Shown: positions 27,820 to 37,535 of the stretch, one piece after another
Layout: each line of letters begins with the position of its first letter
Numbering within the stretch: the first letter of the stretch is position 1
Assembly: GCA_963839285.1 (NCBI GenBank)
Contig: CAWIUN010000020.1
Coordinates: 62,001-126,000, forward strand
Reading direction: 5' to 3'
Origin: DASSSQ01 sp963839285
Lineage (GTDB): Bacteria; Actinomycetota; Thermoleophilia; Gaiellales; Gaiellaceae
Length of the DNA: 64,000 nt
Notes under the pieces: generated by a model
Seen by the model: only the letters and a program-made list of their open reading frames with translations
Told to the model about the DNA's origin: nothing
Database searches by the model: none
Program-made: the position numbers and the translations under genes

Positions 27820-29495
27820 GCTATCAACCTGCTCGAACATCAAGACGCCCGCGCAGGCCAGGCGGCGGCGCTCGAAGAGCCGACTTCGGGCTCGCAAACC
27901 ACGGCCTGACGAACCTCCGCTGCGCCTACTGGAACCTGCCGCCGGAGGCGCTCTACGAGGAGATCGCCTTCCGCGCGCGAGGGCCGGATCACGCGCGACG
28001 GCGCCGGTCGTCGTCGACGACCGGCAAGCACACGTCGCGCGCGGCCGCCGACAAGTTCGTCGTCCGCGAGCCGAGCTCCGAGGAGCACGTCTGGTGGGGC
28101 GAGTACAACCGCCCGATCAGCGCCGAGAAGTTCGACGAGCTGCTACGCCCGCATGCAGGGCTTCCTGCAGGGGCGCGACCTCTTCGTCCAGGACTGCTTC
28201 GCCGGCGCGCGACCCCGAGTACCGGCTGCCGGTCCGCATCGTCACCGAGTACGCCTGGCACAGCCTGTTCGCCCGCAACGATGTTCGTCGCCGCCCGGAC
28301 GCGCGACGAGCTACCGCCAGCCACGTGCCCGAGTTCACGCTCATCTGCGCGCCCGTCGTTCAAGGCCTGGGAGCCCGCCGACGGCACGCGCACCGCGACC
28401 TTCATCGTCCTCGACTTCGCCGCAGCGCTCTGCGTGATCGGCGGCACCGAGCTACGCCGGCGAGATCAAGAAGTCGGTCTTCACGCTGCTCAACTACCTG
28501 CTGCCGCTCGAGGGCGTGCTGTCGATGCACTGCTCGGCCAACGTCGGCGACGACGGCGACGCGGCGCTCTTCTTCGGGCTCTCCGGCACCGGCAAGACGA
28601 CGCTGTCCGCCGACCCGTCGCGCGGCCTCGATCGGCGACGACGAGCACGGCTGGTCGGACGACGGCGTCTTCAACTTCGAGAACGGCTGCTACGCGAAGG
28701 TGATCCGGCTCTCCGCCGCGGCCGAGCCGGAGATCCACGCCGCGACCCACCGCTTCGGCACGCTCCTCGAGAACGTCGTCTTCGACCCGGTCACGCGCAT
28801 GATCGACCTCGACGACGACCGCGCTGACCGAGAACACGCGCGCCTCCTATCCGCTCGACGTGATCGCGAACGCCGTCCCGGAGCAAGCACGGCCGGCCAC
28901 CCGCAGCAACGTCGTGCTCCTGACCTGCGACGCGCAGGGCGTGCATGCCGCCGATCGCGCGGCTGACGCCCGACCAGGCGCTCTACCACTTCATCTCCGG
29001 CTACACGTCGAAGGTCGGCGGCACGGAGGTCGGGCGTCGGCCTCGAGCCCGGAGATCACCTTCTCGACCTGCTTCGGCGCGCCGTTCATGGTGCACCATC
29101 CCGCGGTCTACGCCGACCTGCTGAAGCGCGAAGATCGTCCGCCACGGCGTCGACCTGCTGGCTGGTCAACACCGGCTGGGTCGGCGGCCCCTACGGCGTC
29201 GGCAAGCGGATCAGCATCCGCCACACGCGTCGCCTGCTCGACGCCGCGCTCTCCGGCGAGCTCGACGGCGTCGAGACCTACACGGACCCGGTCTTCGGCT
29301 TCGAGGTGCCGGCCGCCTGCCCCGGCATCCCGGAGGACGTCCTCTACCCGGCCGCGCTCGTGGCCGAGCGAGGACGAGTACTGGGACCGCTACCGCCAGC
29401 TCGCCGCGCGTTTCGTCGGCAACTTCCGCAAGTTCGCGCCCGAGTGCCCGCCCGAGCTGGAGCAGGCGGGGCCGCGGATCCCCGTCGAGGCGTAG
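27816..29495 (+). CDS. pckA: Phosphoenolpyruvate carboxykinase (ATP)
   Basis: Decarboxylates and phosphorylates oxaloacetate to PEP with ATP. About 555 residues. Substrate and metal sites include FVREPSSEEHVWWGEYNRP, the PEPCK P-loop LFFGLSGTGKTTLSADPSR, IGDDEHGWSDDGVFNFENG, GCYAKVIRLS and SGYTSKVGGTEVG, with CFGAPFMVHHPAVYAD. This is the ATP-dependent rather than the GTP-dependent form that many actinomycetes use. About a dozen frame breaks run along the gene. ATG overlaps the aminotransferase stop. Its TAG at 29493 abuts the stop of the convergent permease gene. Confidence 0.9.
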
Positions 29496-31801
29496 CTAGT
29501 CGCCGCGCTCGCGCACGACGCGGGCGATGTCGATCCGGCGAGCGCGCGCAGGCCGGGCCACTCCGACAGGAGCGCGACCGCGAGCAGGGCGACCGCGGTC
29601 GAGCGCCGGCGTCCACGGGCGCAGGTGCAGGTCGAAGCGGAAGAGGTCGCTCGAGTACGCGGCCAGGAACTGCGCGCGCGGCGACGTAGGCGACCGGCAG
29701 GCCGACGACGATGCCGGTCGCGCGTGAGGAGGAGGTTCTCCGCGCGCAGCAGCCGCGCCAGCGTGCGGTGGGCGACGCCGCTCGCGCGCAGCGTCGTCAC
29801 CTCGATCGTGCGCTCGGCGAGGTTCGCCGACGTCGTCGTGAACATGATCGCGAAGGCGAGCGCGGCGGCGAAGACGAGCATGATCCCGACGAAGGCGTAG
29901 AAGAGGCCGAGGTACTGGTCGATCAGCGCCTTCAGGCCGGCGGTGTCGACCGACGGCGGCGACGCCCGGGCAGCGCTCGAGCCGGCGCAGGGTCGCGTCG
30001 CGGTCCGCGCCGGGCGCGAAGCGGACGAGCGCCTCGTCGGGCGCGGCGCCGAGGCGCGGCGAGGCTCGTGTAGGCGTAGGTGCCGAGCGGCTCGTCGACG
30101 AAGCCCGGTCACCGGCTCGGTCAGCGTGCGCGCCGGCGAGCCGAACCCGCACCGGTCGCCGACGTCGACGTCGAGCAGCCCGCGCGCCGCCTGGCCGAGC
30201 ACGAGCCCGCGCTCGATCGCGGCCGGCTCGGGGAAGCCGTGCATCGACGTTCCGGCGCGGAAGCGCGCGCAGCGTCGTCGCGTAGCTGCGCCCGTCCGCG
30301 ACGAGCGTCGCCGGCGCGCTCGCGCCGCAGGCTCGACCGCCTCGACGCCCGCGACCGCGCGGATCCGCGCCAGCGCCGCCGCGTCGGCCGTGCCCGCGAG
30401 CCGCACGCGTCGCGTTCTGCCGCTCGACCTCGCCGAACTGGCGCGAGACCAGCAGCGGTGGTCGTGTCGAGCATCCCCCAGGCGGTCGAGGATCAGCGTC
30501 GCCGCCAGCACGACCCCGAGCACGGTCGAGAGGCTGCGCCGCCGGCTGCGGCCGATCGAGCGGAGGACGTGGCGGAAGCGGACGGGCAGCCGCGCGAGCG
30601 GCGGGAAGAGCCGCTCGACGAGCGAGCGGCCGCCGGGGCCCGCCGGCGCCGTCCCGCGCATCGCCTCGGCCGGCTCGACCGCGCGAGGCCGCGAGCGCCG
30701 GAGCGAGCGGCGCCGAGCGCGCCGATCGCGAGCGCGAAGCCGAGCGCGATCGCCGCCGTCGCCGGGCGCGCCGGGCGTGACCGCGAGCGGGATCGACAGC
30801 TCCCGGGTGTAGAGCGCGGGTGACCGCGGCGGCGAGCAGCCTCGCCCGCCGCCGCGCCGAGCGATCCCGCCGGCCGCGCCGAGCACGAGCCCGTAGGCGA
30901 GGTAGTGGCGCGACGATCGTGCCGCCGGCCGGCGCCGTTCGCGCGCAGCGTCCCGATCAGCCGCCGCTCGGCGCGCACGCGCCGCGAGAGCAGGACGCCG
31001 GTCGAGAGCGCCGCCGCGGCGAGGAAGAGCGCCGGGAACATGCACCGCCAGCTCGCGGAAGCCGTCGATGTCGGTCTGCAGGGCGGCGTTCGAGGGCTGC
31101 TCGGCGCGCGTGAAGGTGTCGCGGGCGCCGAAGCGCGCGGCCAGCGCGCTCGAGCCGCGCCTGGCGGCGTCGCCGTCGCCGTAGCGGACGAGCGCCTCGC
31201 GCGTGCCGCCGAGCGCGGCGGCGACCGCCGGCGGGCGCGAAGACGACGCCGAAGCTCTTCGGCGCCGGCAGCACGTCCTGGCGGCTGCGCGCCGGCCAGA
31301 GGTACTCCGACGAGGCGACGATCGCCGGAGATCCGCAGCGTCGCGCCAGCCGTCCGGGCCGAGCGCCCGCACCGACGTCGCCCGGGCGCGAGGTCGAAGT
31401 CGGTCGGCGAGGTGCCGCTCGGCGAGCGCGCCGCCGCGGCGTCCCGTCGAGCAGCAGCAGCGTCGTCCGACGCGGCGACGTCTCGCCGACGACGCGGCCG
31501 AGCAGCTTCGTGCCGCCGACGTCGAGCGGCACGTCGGCGGCGGAGCGCGTCTCGACCGCGGCGACGCCGGGCACGTCGCGCGCGGCCGCGGCGAAGCGCG
31601 TCGATCCGGCCGCCGACGACGGTCAGGTCGGCCGCGTTCGTCACCTCGAAGACGCGCGTCGTAGCTCGCGTCGCAGGTTGCGGTAGGCGTCGTACGAGGC
31701 TGCGAAGAGCGCCGCGCCGAGGAAGAGCGTCACCGCGATCGCCGCCGCCTGCGCGCGCTGGCGGCCAGGTCGCGCAGCAGCTTGCGGCGGAGCGTCCTCA
31801 C
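29496..31801 (-). CDS. ABC transporter permease, FtsX/MacB-like with duplicated core
   Basis: Large membrane protein of about 768 residues, heavily frameshifted (at least twelve breaks). Recognisable are the first membrane segment QAAAIAVTLFLGAALFAASY, the extracytoplasmic part VETRSAADVPLDVGG, the cytoplasmic-end pattern LPVRFRHVLRSIGR and the C-terminal membrane core FYAFVGIMLVFAAALAFAIM, then NLAERTIEVTTLRASGV. The R-E-x3-L-R-A-S/N-G motif before the last helices is typical of FtsX-like permeases and appears twice (RLIGTLRANGA, then TTLRASGV). GTG 31801 overlaps the ATPase TGA. Probably part of a lipid, lipoprotein or peptide exporter. Confidence 0.75.
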
Positions 31802-32512
31802 CACGAGACGGCCGGCGGCCTCGACGGGCGCCTCGTTCTCGCTCGACCGCGACGACCTCGCCCGAGCGCAGCCGCACGACCCGGTCGGCCATGCCCGCGA
31901 TCGCGCTGTTGTGGGTGACGATCAGCACCGTCCGGCCCCTCGCGGTTGACGCGCCGCAGCTCGTCGAGCACGAGGCGGCCCGTCTCGAGGTCGAGCGCGC
32001 CGGTCGGCTCGTCGCAGAGGAGCAGCTGCGGGTCCTTCGCGACCGCGCGCGCGATCGCCACCCGCTGCTGCTCGCCGCCGGACAGCTGCGCCGGGGAAGT
32101 GGTCGACGCGCGCGCCGAGCCCGACCGCCTCGAGCGCGCTCGGCGCGCGCGGCTCGACGTCGTCGCGGCCGGTCAGCTCGAGCACGAGCGCGACGTTCTC
32201 GAGCGCGGTCAGCGTCGGGACGAGGTTGAAGAACTGGAAGACGAAGCCGACGTGCGTCGCGGCGGAAGGCGGTGCGGCCGCCGTCGTCGAGGTCGCCGAC
32301 GCTCGTCGCCCGCGACGACGACGGAGCCCGGCGGTCGGCCGCTCGAGCGCGCCGACCAGGTTCAGCAGCGTCGTCTTGCCGGAGCCGCTCGGGCCCGAGG
32401 AAGACGACGAGCTCGCCCTGCTCGATCGCGAGCGAGACGCCGCGGAGGGCCTCGACCGCGGCCGGGCCCTCGCCGTAGACCTTCGTCGACGCCGTCGAGC
32501 AGGCACGCTCAC
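31798..32512 (-). CDS. ABC transporter ATP-binding protein (LolD/MacB family)
   Basis: ATPase partner of the FtsX-like permease, about 235 residues. Walker A LGPSGSGKTTLLNLVGALE, the family-specific FVFQFFNLVPTLTALENVAL, signature SGGEQQRVAIARAVAKD, Walker B LLLCDEPTGALDLETG and the switch VTHNSAIAGMADRVV. The F-N-L-L/V-P-x-L-T sequence after the Q-loop marks the LolD/MacB group. The probable start is GTG 32510-32512; frame breaks near 32485, 32395, 32310, 32265, 32095 and 31940. It lies 18 bases after the FMN-reductase gene and may share its transcript. Confidence 0.85.
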
Positions 32513-32530
32513 GCGTCCTAGCCTACGCGC

Positions 32531-33090
32531 CTAGGCGGCCGCCTTCAGTCGCGTGCGCGCCGCCTCGGCGAGCGCGTCGACGACCTCCTCGAGCTGCTCG
32601 CGCAGCTGCTCGTCGACGAGGCCGCCGTCCTCGTCGAAGCGCGTGGGCGCGTGTCCGAAGGCGACCTCGCCCTCGACCACGCGCGCGCCGGTCGCCGCGA
32701 GCACCTTCCGGAGCTCCGCCTGCGCCCAGACGGCGCCGAACGCGCCGGTCGAGGCGCCGACGACGGCAACGGGCTTGTTGCGGAGCGGGTTCGTCGCGAG
32801 CGGCCGCGAGGCCCAGTCGATCGCGTTCTTGAGCACGCCGGGGATCGACGAGTTGTACTCCGGCGTCGAGAACAGGATCGCGTCGGCGCCGGCGAGCGCG
32901 TCGCGCAGGCGCGCGACGGCCGCCGGCGCCGGGTCGACGTCGTCGTCCTCGTCGTAGGGCGGGATCTCCTTCAGGCCGTCCCAGCAGCTCGAGCTCGACG
33001 TCCTCCGGGGCGCAGCTCCGCCGCCGCCTCGAGCACCTTGCGGTTCCACGAGTCGCGGCGGAGGCTTCCGGCTACGGCGAGGACCTTCAT
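32531..33090 (-). CDS. NADPH-dependent FMN reductase family protein
   Basis: Flavodoxin-like reductase of about 186 residues. The flavin-phosphate loop is AVAGSLRRDSWNRKVLEAA at the N-terminus. Then LFSTPEYNSSIPGVLKNAID, VAVVGASTGAFGAVWAQAEL and the C-terminal helix follow. ATG 33088-33090 sits 3 bases downstream of the YceI stop, so the two are co-transcribed. Frame breaks near 33030 and 32985. Likely reduces FMN, quinones or azo/nitro compounds. Together with YceI and the divergent MarR gene it resembles an oxidant- or phenolic-responsive unit. Confidence 0.88.
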
Positions 33091-33092
33091 CG

Positions 33093-33641
33093 CTACGCCT
33101 GCGCCTTCACCAGCGAGAGCTCGGCGGTCAGCGTCACGTCGTTCGCGAGCGCCGGCTCGCCGCTCGGCAGCGGGTTGTTCCAGTTCAGGCCGAACGCGGT
33201 GCGGTCGACCGTGCCCGAGAGCGTCAGGCCGACGCGCTCGTTGCCCCACGGGTCGGTGCCCGCGTCGCCGATCATGCCGGCGAGCTGCACGGGCCGGGTC
33301 TCGCCCTTGATCGTGATCTCGCCGTCGACCGTCACGCGGCCGTCCCCGGCGATCTCGACGTCGGTCGACGCGAACGTGATCTCCGGCGCGCGCTCGGCGT
33401 CGAAGAAGTCGGGCGACTGCAGGTGCGCGGTCAGGCTCTCGTCCTGCACCTTGACGCTCTCGACCTTGGTCGAGCCGCGCAGGGAGGCGGTGCCGTCCTC
33501 GGCGACCTCGAGCGTCGCCTCGAAGGGCGAGAAGGTGCCGCGGAAGGTGCCGACCATGTAGGCGACCTCGAAGCCGACCTGCGAGTGGACGGCGTCGGCG
33601 CCGTACGTGCCGGCGGGAATCTTCTGGGTGATCGTGCTCAT
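33093..33641 (-). CDS. YceI family protein
   Basis: Lipocalin-like barrel of 182 residues with an intact frame: AGTYGADAVHSQVGFEVAY, GTFRGTFSPFEATLEV, LTAHLQSPDFFDAERAPEI, TIKGETRPVQLAGMI and DRTAFGLNWNNPLPSGEPA. YceI proteins bind isoprenoid or fatty-acid chains. This one has no signal peptide, so it is cytoplasmic, unlike E. coli YceI. ATG 33639-33641 is preferred over the upstream start at 33701, which would lie in the operator region; GAAGGAGACTCG precedes it. Divergent from the MarR gene. Confidence 0.92.
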   Translation of the reverse strand: MSTITQKIPAGTYGADAVHSQVGFEVAYMVGTFRGTFSPFEATLEVAEDGTASLRGSTKVESVKVQDESLTAHLQSPDFFDAERAPEITFASTDVEIAGDGRVTVDGEITIKGETRPVQLAGMIGDAGTDPWGNERVGLTLSGTVDRTAFGLNWNNPLPSGEPALANDVTLTAELSLVKAQA

Positions 33642-33662
33642 CGAGTCTCCTTCGTTTCCGAT

Positions 33663-33731
33663 ATACTTGATTACACAAACAACACGATAGCAGGAATACA
33701 TGAGTCAGTCAAGTATTGAGCACACAAGTAT
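33663..33731. promoter_or_regulatory. Candidate MarR operator region between yceI and marR
   Basis: Inverted half-sites ATACTTGA (33663-33670) and TCAAGTAT (33709-33716), with a further CAAGTAT at 33725-33731. The region is AT-rich compared with its surroundings. The arrangement suits autoregulation by the MarR protein and control of yceI and the FMN reductase. Confidence 0.55.
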
Positions 33732-34156
33732 CACCGGCCGTCCAGGCCTGGACGCGGCTGCTGCGGGCGACCGCCTCGGCGCGCCGCTGCCTGAGCGCGC
33801 GCCTCGACGGCGAGCACGCGCTCACGGTCAGCGACTTCGAGGCGCTGTCGCAGCTCGCGCAGGCCGAGCAGGGCTCGATGCGCCGGATCGACCTCGCGGA
33901 GAGCCTGCAGCTGACGCCGTCAGGCGTCACGCGACTGCTCGAAGGGCTCGAGCGGAGCGGTTTCGTCGAGAAGGCGAGCTGCCCCTCCGACGCGCGCGTA
34001 ACCTATGCCGTCCTGACCGACGCGGGGCGCGCGAAGCTCGAGCAGGCGGCCTGCTCGCACGTGCGTGCGATCGAGGCGCTGTTCGAGGATCGCTACTCCG
34101 CGGAGGAGCTCGAGTCGCTCGCCGAGCTGCTCGGCCGCCTTCCGGGGCCGGAATAG
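33716..34156 (+). CDS. MarR family transcriptional regulator
   Basis: 146-residue winged-helix repressor, intact frame. Core sequence: TVSDFEALSQLAQAEQGSMR, then RIDLAESLQLTPSGVTRLLE as the recognition region, and LERSGFVEKASCPSDARVTY as the wing, followed by VLTDAGRAKLEQA. The start TTG 33716-33718 lies within an operator half-site. The N- and C-terminal helices form the dimer interface. Two Cys residues (C in KASCPSD and in QAACSH) could sense oxidants; this is speculation. It likely represses the divergent yceI-FMN reductase operon. Confidence 0.92.
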   Translation: MSTQVSPAVQAWTRLLRATASARRCLSARLDGEHALTVSDFEALSQLAQAEQGSMRRIDLAESLQLTPSGVTRLLEGLERSGFVEKASCPSDARVTYAVLTDAGRAKLEQAACSHVRAIEALFEDRYSAEELESLAELLGRLPGPE

Positions 34157-34301
34157 ATCTCCGCGGGCCGTCGTTTCAAGATGTGACGCGGTGTGCACGC
34201 TCCCCGCGGACGCGCCCGCGTCTCCTCGCAAGACCGGCAGCAGCAGCCCATCCGGGCTGGCCTCGTGCCACGTAGAACCAGCAACGCAACGAAAGGAACG
34301 C

Positions 34302-35147
34302 TTGACCGATCTGCTTCTGAATTCCGAGTCGACTCTCGACTCGCTCCAGCTCTTCCTCAACGAGGCGGGGCGCCACAAGCTCCTGACCGCCGCCGAAGAG
34401 GTCGAGCTCGCCAAGCGCATCGAGCGCGGCGACGCCGCGGCCAAGGAGCGCATGATCAACGCGAACCTGCGGCTCGTGGTCTCGATCGCCAAGCGCTACC
34501 AGGGCCACGACCTGCCGCTCGGCGACCTGATCCAGGAGGGCTGCATCGGCCTCAACCGCGCGGTCGAGAAGTTCGACTGGCGCAAGGGCTACAAGTTCTC
34601 CACCTACGCGACCTGGTGGATCCGCCAGGCCTGCCAGCGCGCGGTCGCGAACCAGGGCACCACGATCCGCATCCCCGTGCACGTGCAGGAGCGGCGGATC
34701 AAGCTCAACCGCGCGAAGGCGGAGCTGCAGACCAAGCTCGGCCGCGACGCGACTCCCGAGGAGCTCGCGAAGGCGACCAAGCTCTCGCTGAAGCACGTCG
34801 AGGAGGCGCTCGACGTCGTCGAGGCGTCGGTCTCGCTCAACCAGGGCGTCGGCTCCGACGACGACGGCGAGCTGGGCGACCTGTTCGCCAACGAGCGCTC
34901 GGTCGACCCCGCCGACGAGGCGGAGGACATCCTGCGCCAGCAGCGCGTCCGCCGGGCCGTCGCCGAGCTGCCCGAGCGGCAGCGGCGGATCCTCGAGCTG
35001 CGATTCGGCTTCGACTCGGAGCCGCTGTCGCTCGAGGCGATCGGCCGCGAGCTCGGCATCACCCGCGAGCGCGTCCGGCAGCTGGAGACCGAGGCGATGA
35101 TCCACCTCGAGGACCGGCTCCGCGACGAGCTGGCGAACGCCGCGTAG
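34302..35147 (+). CDS. RNA polymerase sigma factor, RpoD/SigA family (short, group 1/2)
   Basis: 281-residue sigma-70 factor, intact frame. Region 1.2 is LFLNEAGRHKLLTAAEEVEL. Region 2 has ANLRLVVSIAKRYQGHDLPL, DLIQEGCIGLNRAVEKFDW and KGYKFSTYATWWIRQA. Region 4 ends ELGITRERVRQLETEAM. No long region 1.1 or non-conserved insert, so it may be a housekeeping-like alternative sigma or a compact primary sigma of this lineage. TTG 34302-34304 is placed after GAAAGGAA; no ATG or GTG fits as well. The 145-base gap upstream contains no other gene. A 42-nt palindrome follows the stop. Confidence 0.92.
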   Translation: MTDLLLNSESTLDSLQLFLNEAGRHKLLTAAEEVELAKRIERGDAAAKERMINANLRLVVSIAKRYQGHDLPLGDLIQEGCIGLNRAVEKFDWRKGYKFSTYATWWIRQACQRAVANQGTTIRIPVHVQERRIKLNRAKAELQTKLGRDATPEELAKATKLSLKHVEEALDVVEASVSLNQGVGSDDDGELGDLFANERSVDPADEAEDILRQQRVRRAVAELPERQRRILELRFGFDSEPLSLEAIGRELGITRERVRQLETEAMIHLEDRLRDELANAA

Positions 35148-35169
35148 GCCAACAGACACGTCCGTTCGA

Positions 35170-35211
35170 GACATGACCCACGTTTCGGGTACCCGAAACG
35201 TGGGTCATGTC
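35170..35211. repeat. Long perfect intergenic palindrome P2
   Basis: Two perfect 21-base arms with no spacer; the left arm runs GACATGACCCACG to TTTCGGGT and the centre is GGGTACCC. It lies 22 bases after the sigma-factor stop. A spacerless palindrome cannot make a tight RNA hairpin end, so a DNA-level role or a terminator with a distorted loop is possible. Confidence 0.7.
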
Positions 35212-35228
35212 CGTTTGGGCTAGAAAAA

Positions 35229-35672
35229 ATGGAAAGATGCGGGTTCGTGACCGCTGAGTCCGACACCCTCTTCGGCGCCGAGCACGTCCGCCGCTACCAG
35301 GAGACCGACGGGCAGGTCGGCTACATCTGGCGCGGCGTGCCGACGCTGATCCTGACGACGACCGGCCGCTCGAGCGGCGAGCCGCGCTCGACGCCGCTGA
35401 TCTTCGGCGAGGACGACGACCGCTTCGTGATCGTCGCGTCGAAGGGCGGCGCGCCGGAGCATCCCGGCTGGTACCGCAACCTCTCGAAGCACCCCGAGGT
35501 CGAGGTGCAGCTGAAGGCCGACCGCTTCCGCGCCCGCGCCCGCACCGCCGAGGGCGAGGAGCGCGACCGCCTCTGGCAGCTGATGGCCGGCATCTGGCCG
35601 GCCTACGACGACTACGCCGAGAAGACCGACCGCGAGATTCCGGTCGTCGTGCTCGAGCGGATCGACGGCTAG
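35229..35672 (+). CDS. Deazaflavin-dependent nitroreductase family protein (Ddn-like)
   Basis: About 141-147 residues of the split-barrel F420H2-dependent reductase family. LILTTTGRSSGEPRSTPLIF, DRFVIVASKGGAPEHPGWYR and NLSKHPEVEVQLKADRFRAR are the classical Ddn motifs that bind F420. ATG 35229 or the in-frame GTG 35247 could be the start; the latter aligns better with family N-termini. Presence of this family implies the host makes coenzyme F420, as many actinomycetes do. Its TAG shares CTAG with the stop of the convergent ABC exporter gene. Confidence 0.88.
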   Translation: MERCGFVTAESDTLFGAEHVRRYQETDGQVGYIWRGVPTLILTTTGRSSGEPRSTPLIFGEDDDRFVIVASKGGAPEHPGWYRNLSKHPEVEVQLKADRFRARARTAEGEERDRLWQLMAGIWPAYDDYAEKTDREIPVVVLERIDG

Positions 35673-37501
35673 ACGAGAATCGCCTCGTCGCGCGAGACGA
35701 GCGCCGCGTAGCGCCCGCCGGCCGCGAGCAGCTCCTCGTGCGTGCCGCGCTCGACGATCCGGCCGCGGTCGAGCACGACGATCTGGTCGGCGTCGCGGAC
35801 GGTCGAGAGCCGGTGGGCGATCGCGATCGTCGTGCGGCCCTCGGCGAGCTGGTCGAGCGCCTCCTGGACCGCGCGCTCGGTCTCGCGTGTCCAGCGAGCT
35901 GGTCGCCTCGTCGAGGACGCAGCACCGGCGGGTTGCGCAGGATCGTCCGCGCGATCGCGATGCGCTGCTTCTCGCCGCCGGAGAAGCGGTAGCCGCGCTC
36001 GCCGACGATCGTCTCGTAGCCGTCGGGCAGCGAGACGATCAGGTCGTGGATCCGCGCCGCCCGGGCCGCGTCCTCGATCTCCTCGTCGGTCGCGTCGGGC
36101 CGCGCGAAGCGCAGGTTCTCGCGCACCGTGGCGTGGAAGAGGTAGGTCTCCTGCGAGACGACGCCGACCGTCGCGCGCGAGCGAGTCGAAGCGTCAGCGT
36201 CGCGCACGTCGACGCCGTCGATCGTGACGCGGCCGCGCTCGGCGTCGTAGAGCCGCGCGACGAGGTAGCCCATCGTCGTCTTGCCGGCGCCGGTCTCGCC
36301 GACGATCGCGAGCGTCGAGCCCGGCGGCGACCGCGAGCGACGACGTCCGCGAGCGTCCACGGCGCCTCGTCGCCGTAGCGGAACCAGACGTCGTCGAAGG
36401 CGACGTCGCCGCGGCAGCGTCCGAGCAGCGATCGCGCGTCCGGCCGCTCGTCGATGTCGACCGGCAGGTCGAGGTACTCGAAGATGCGGTCGAACAGCGC
36501 CAGCGAGGTCTGGACGTCGATCGCCGACCGACGAGCAGCTGGCCGATCGGGAAGAACAGCCGCGTCTGCAGCGTCGTGAAGGCGACGAGCGTGCCGATCG
36601 AGAGCGCCGTCGCCCGTGCGCGAGCAGCAGCCCGCCGAACCAGTAGACGAGCGCCGGCATGACCGCGAACGTCATCTGGACCGTCGCCATCACCCAGCGG
36701 CCGGCCATCCGCTGCGCGCACCTCGAGGTCGCGCCAGCTCGCTCCGACTCGCCCGCGAAGCGCTCGGCCAGCTGCGGCGGAGCGGCCCATCGTCTTGCCC
36801 GAGCAGGATGCCCGAGACCGAGAGCGACTCCTCGACCAGCGTCGAGATGTCGGCCAGCGTCTGCTGCCGCGTCGGCGGTGATCCGCTGCCGCTCGCGCGC
36901 CGACGCGGCGGCGTCAGCCAGCACGAAGAACGGCAGCAGCGCCGAGCGCGAAGAGCGCGAGCCGCCAGTCGAGCAGGAACATCGCGACGATCGTCGCGAG
37001 CACCGTCGTCACGTTCGAGACGATCGACGTCGCCGTCGAGGTCACGACCGATGTCGACGCCGCCGATGTCGTTGGCGATCCGCGACTGCACCTCGCCGGT
37101 GCGCGTCCGCGTGAAGAACGCGAGCGACAGCCGCTGCAGGTGCCGGTAGACCGCGGTGCGCAGGTCGTGCATCACCTGCTGGCCGACCAGCGTTCGACAG
37201 CCAGGTCTGCGCGACGCCGAGCGACGCCGGTGACGACCGCGATCGCGATCATCCCGCCGACGAGCCAGCGTCAGCAGCGTCGTGTCGCCGCTCGGGATCG
37301 CCGTGTCGAGGATCCGCGCGCAGCAGGAACGGCGAGACGATCGCCGAGCCGCGCCGAGATCACGATCAGGACGAGCACGCCGCCGAGCTGCAGCCGGTAG
37401 GGCCGGAAGAGGCCGGCGACGCGGCGCAGGTTGGCGCGGCGGACGGCCTTGTCGGCGGGCCGCTCCGGCTTCTCGCGCGAGTCGAAGCGCCAGTGGGGCA
37501 T
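35669..37501 (-). CDS. ABC transporter, fused permease/ATP-binding exporter (MsbA/LmrA type)
   Basis: About 610-residue half-transporter: six-helix membrane domain followed by an ATPase. N-terminus MPHWRFDSREKP, then KAVRRANLRRVAGLFRPYRL and LGGVLVLIVISA. The ATPase part has Walker A VGETGAGKTTMGYLVARLYD, VGVVSQETYLFHATVRENLR, signature RFSGGEKQRIAIARTIL and a D/H-loop region. More than ten single-base frame breaks occur, most of them in the membrane half (36300-37400). It probably works as a homodimer exporting drugs or lipids. ATG 37499-37501 is divergent from an MFS pump gene 35 bases away, suggesting shared control of two exporters. Confidence 0.85.
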
Positions 37502-37535
37502 GGCGTCGAGGGTAGCTGCGGAGGATGATGCGCCG

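Noticed and set aside
27816..29495. pckA as a decayed pseudogene
   Set aside because: All catalytic motifs are present and in order; the many single-base breaks match the window-wide error pattern.
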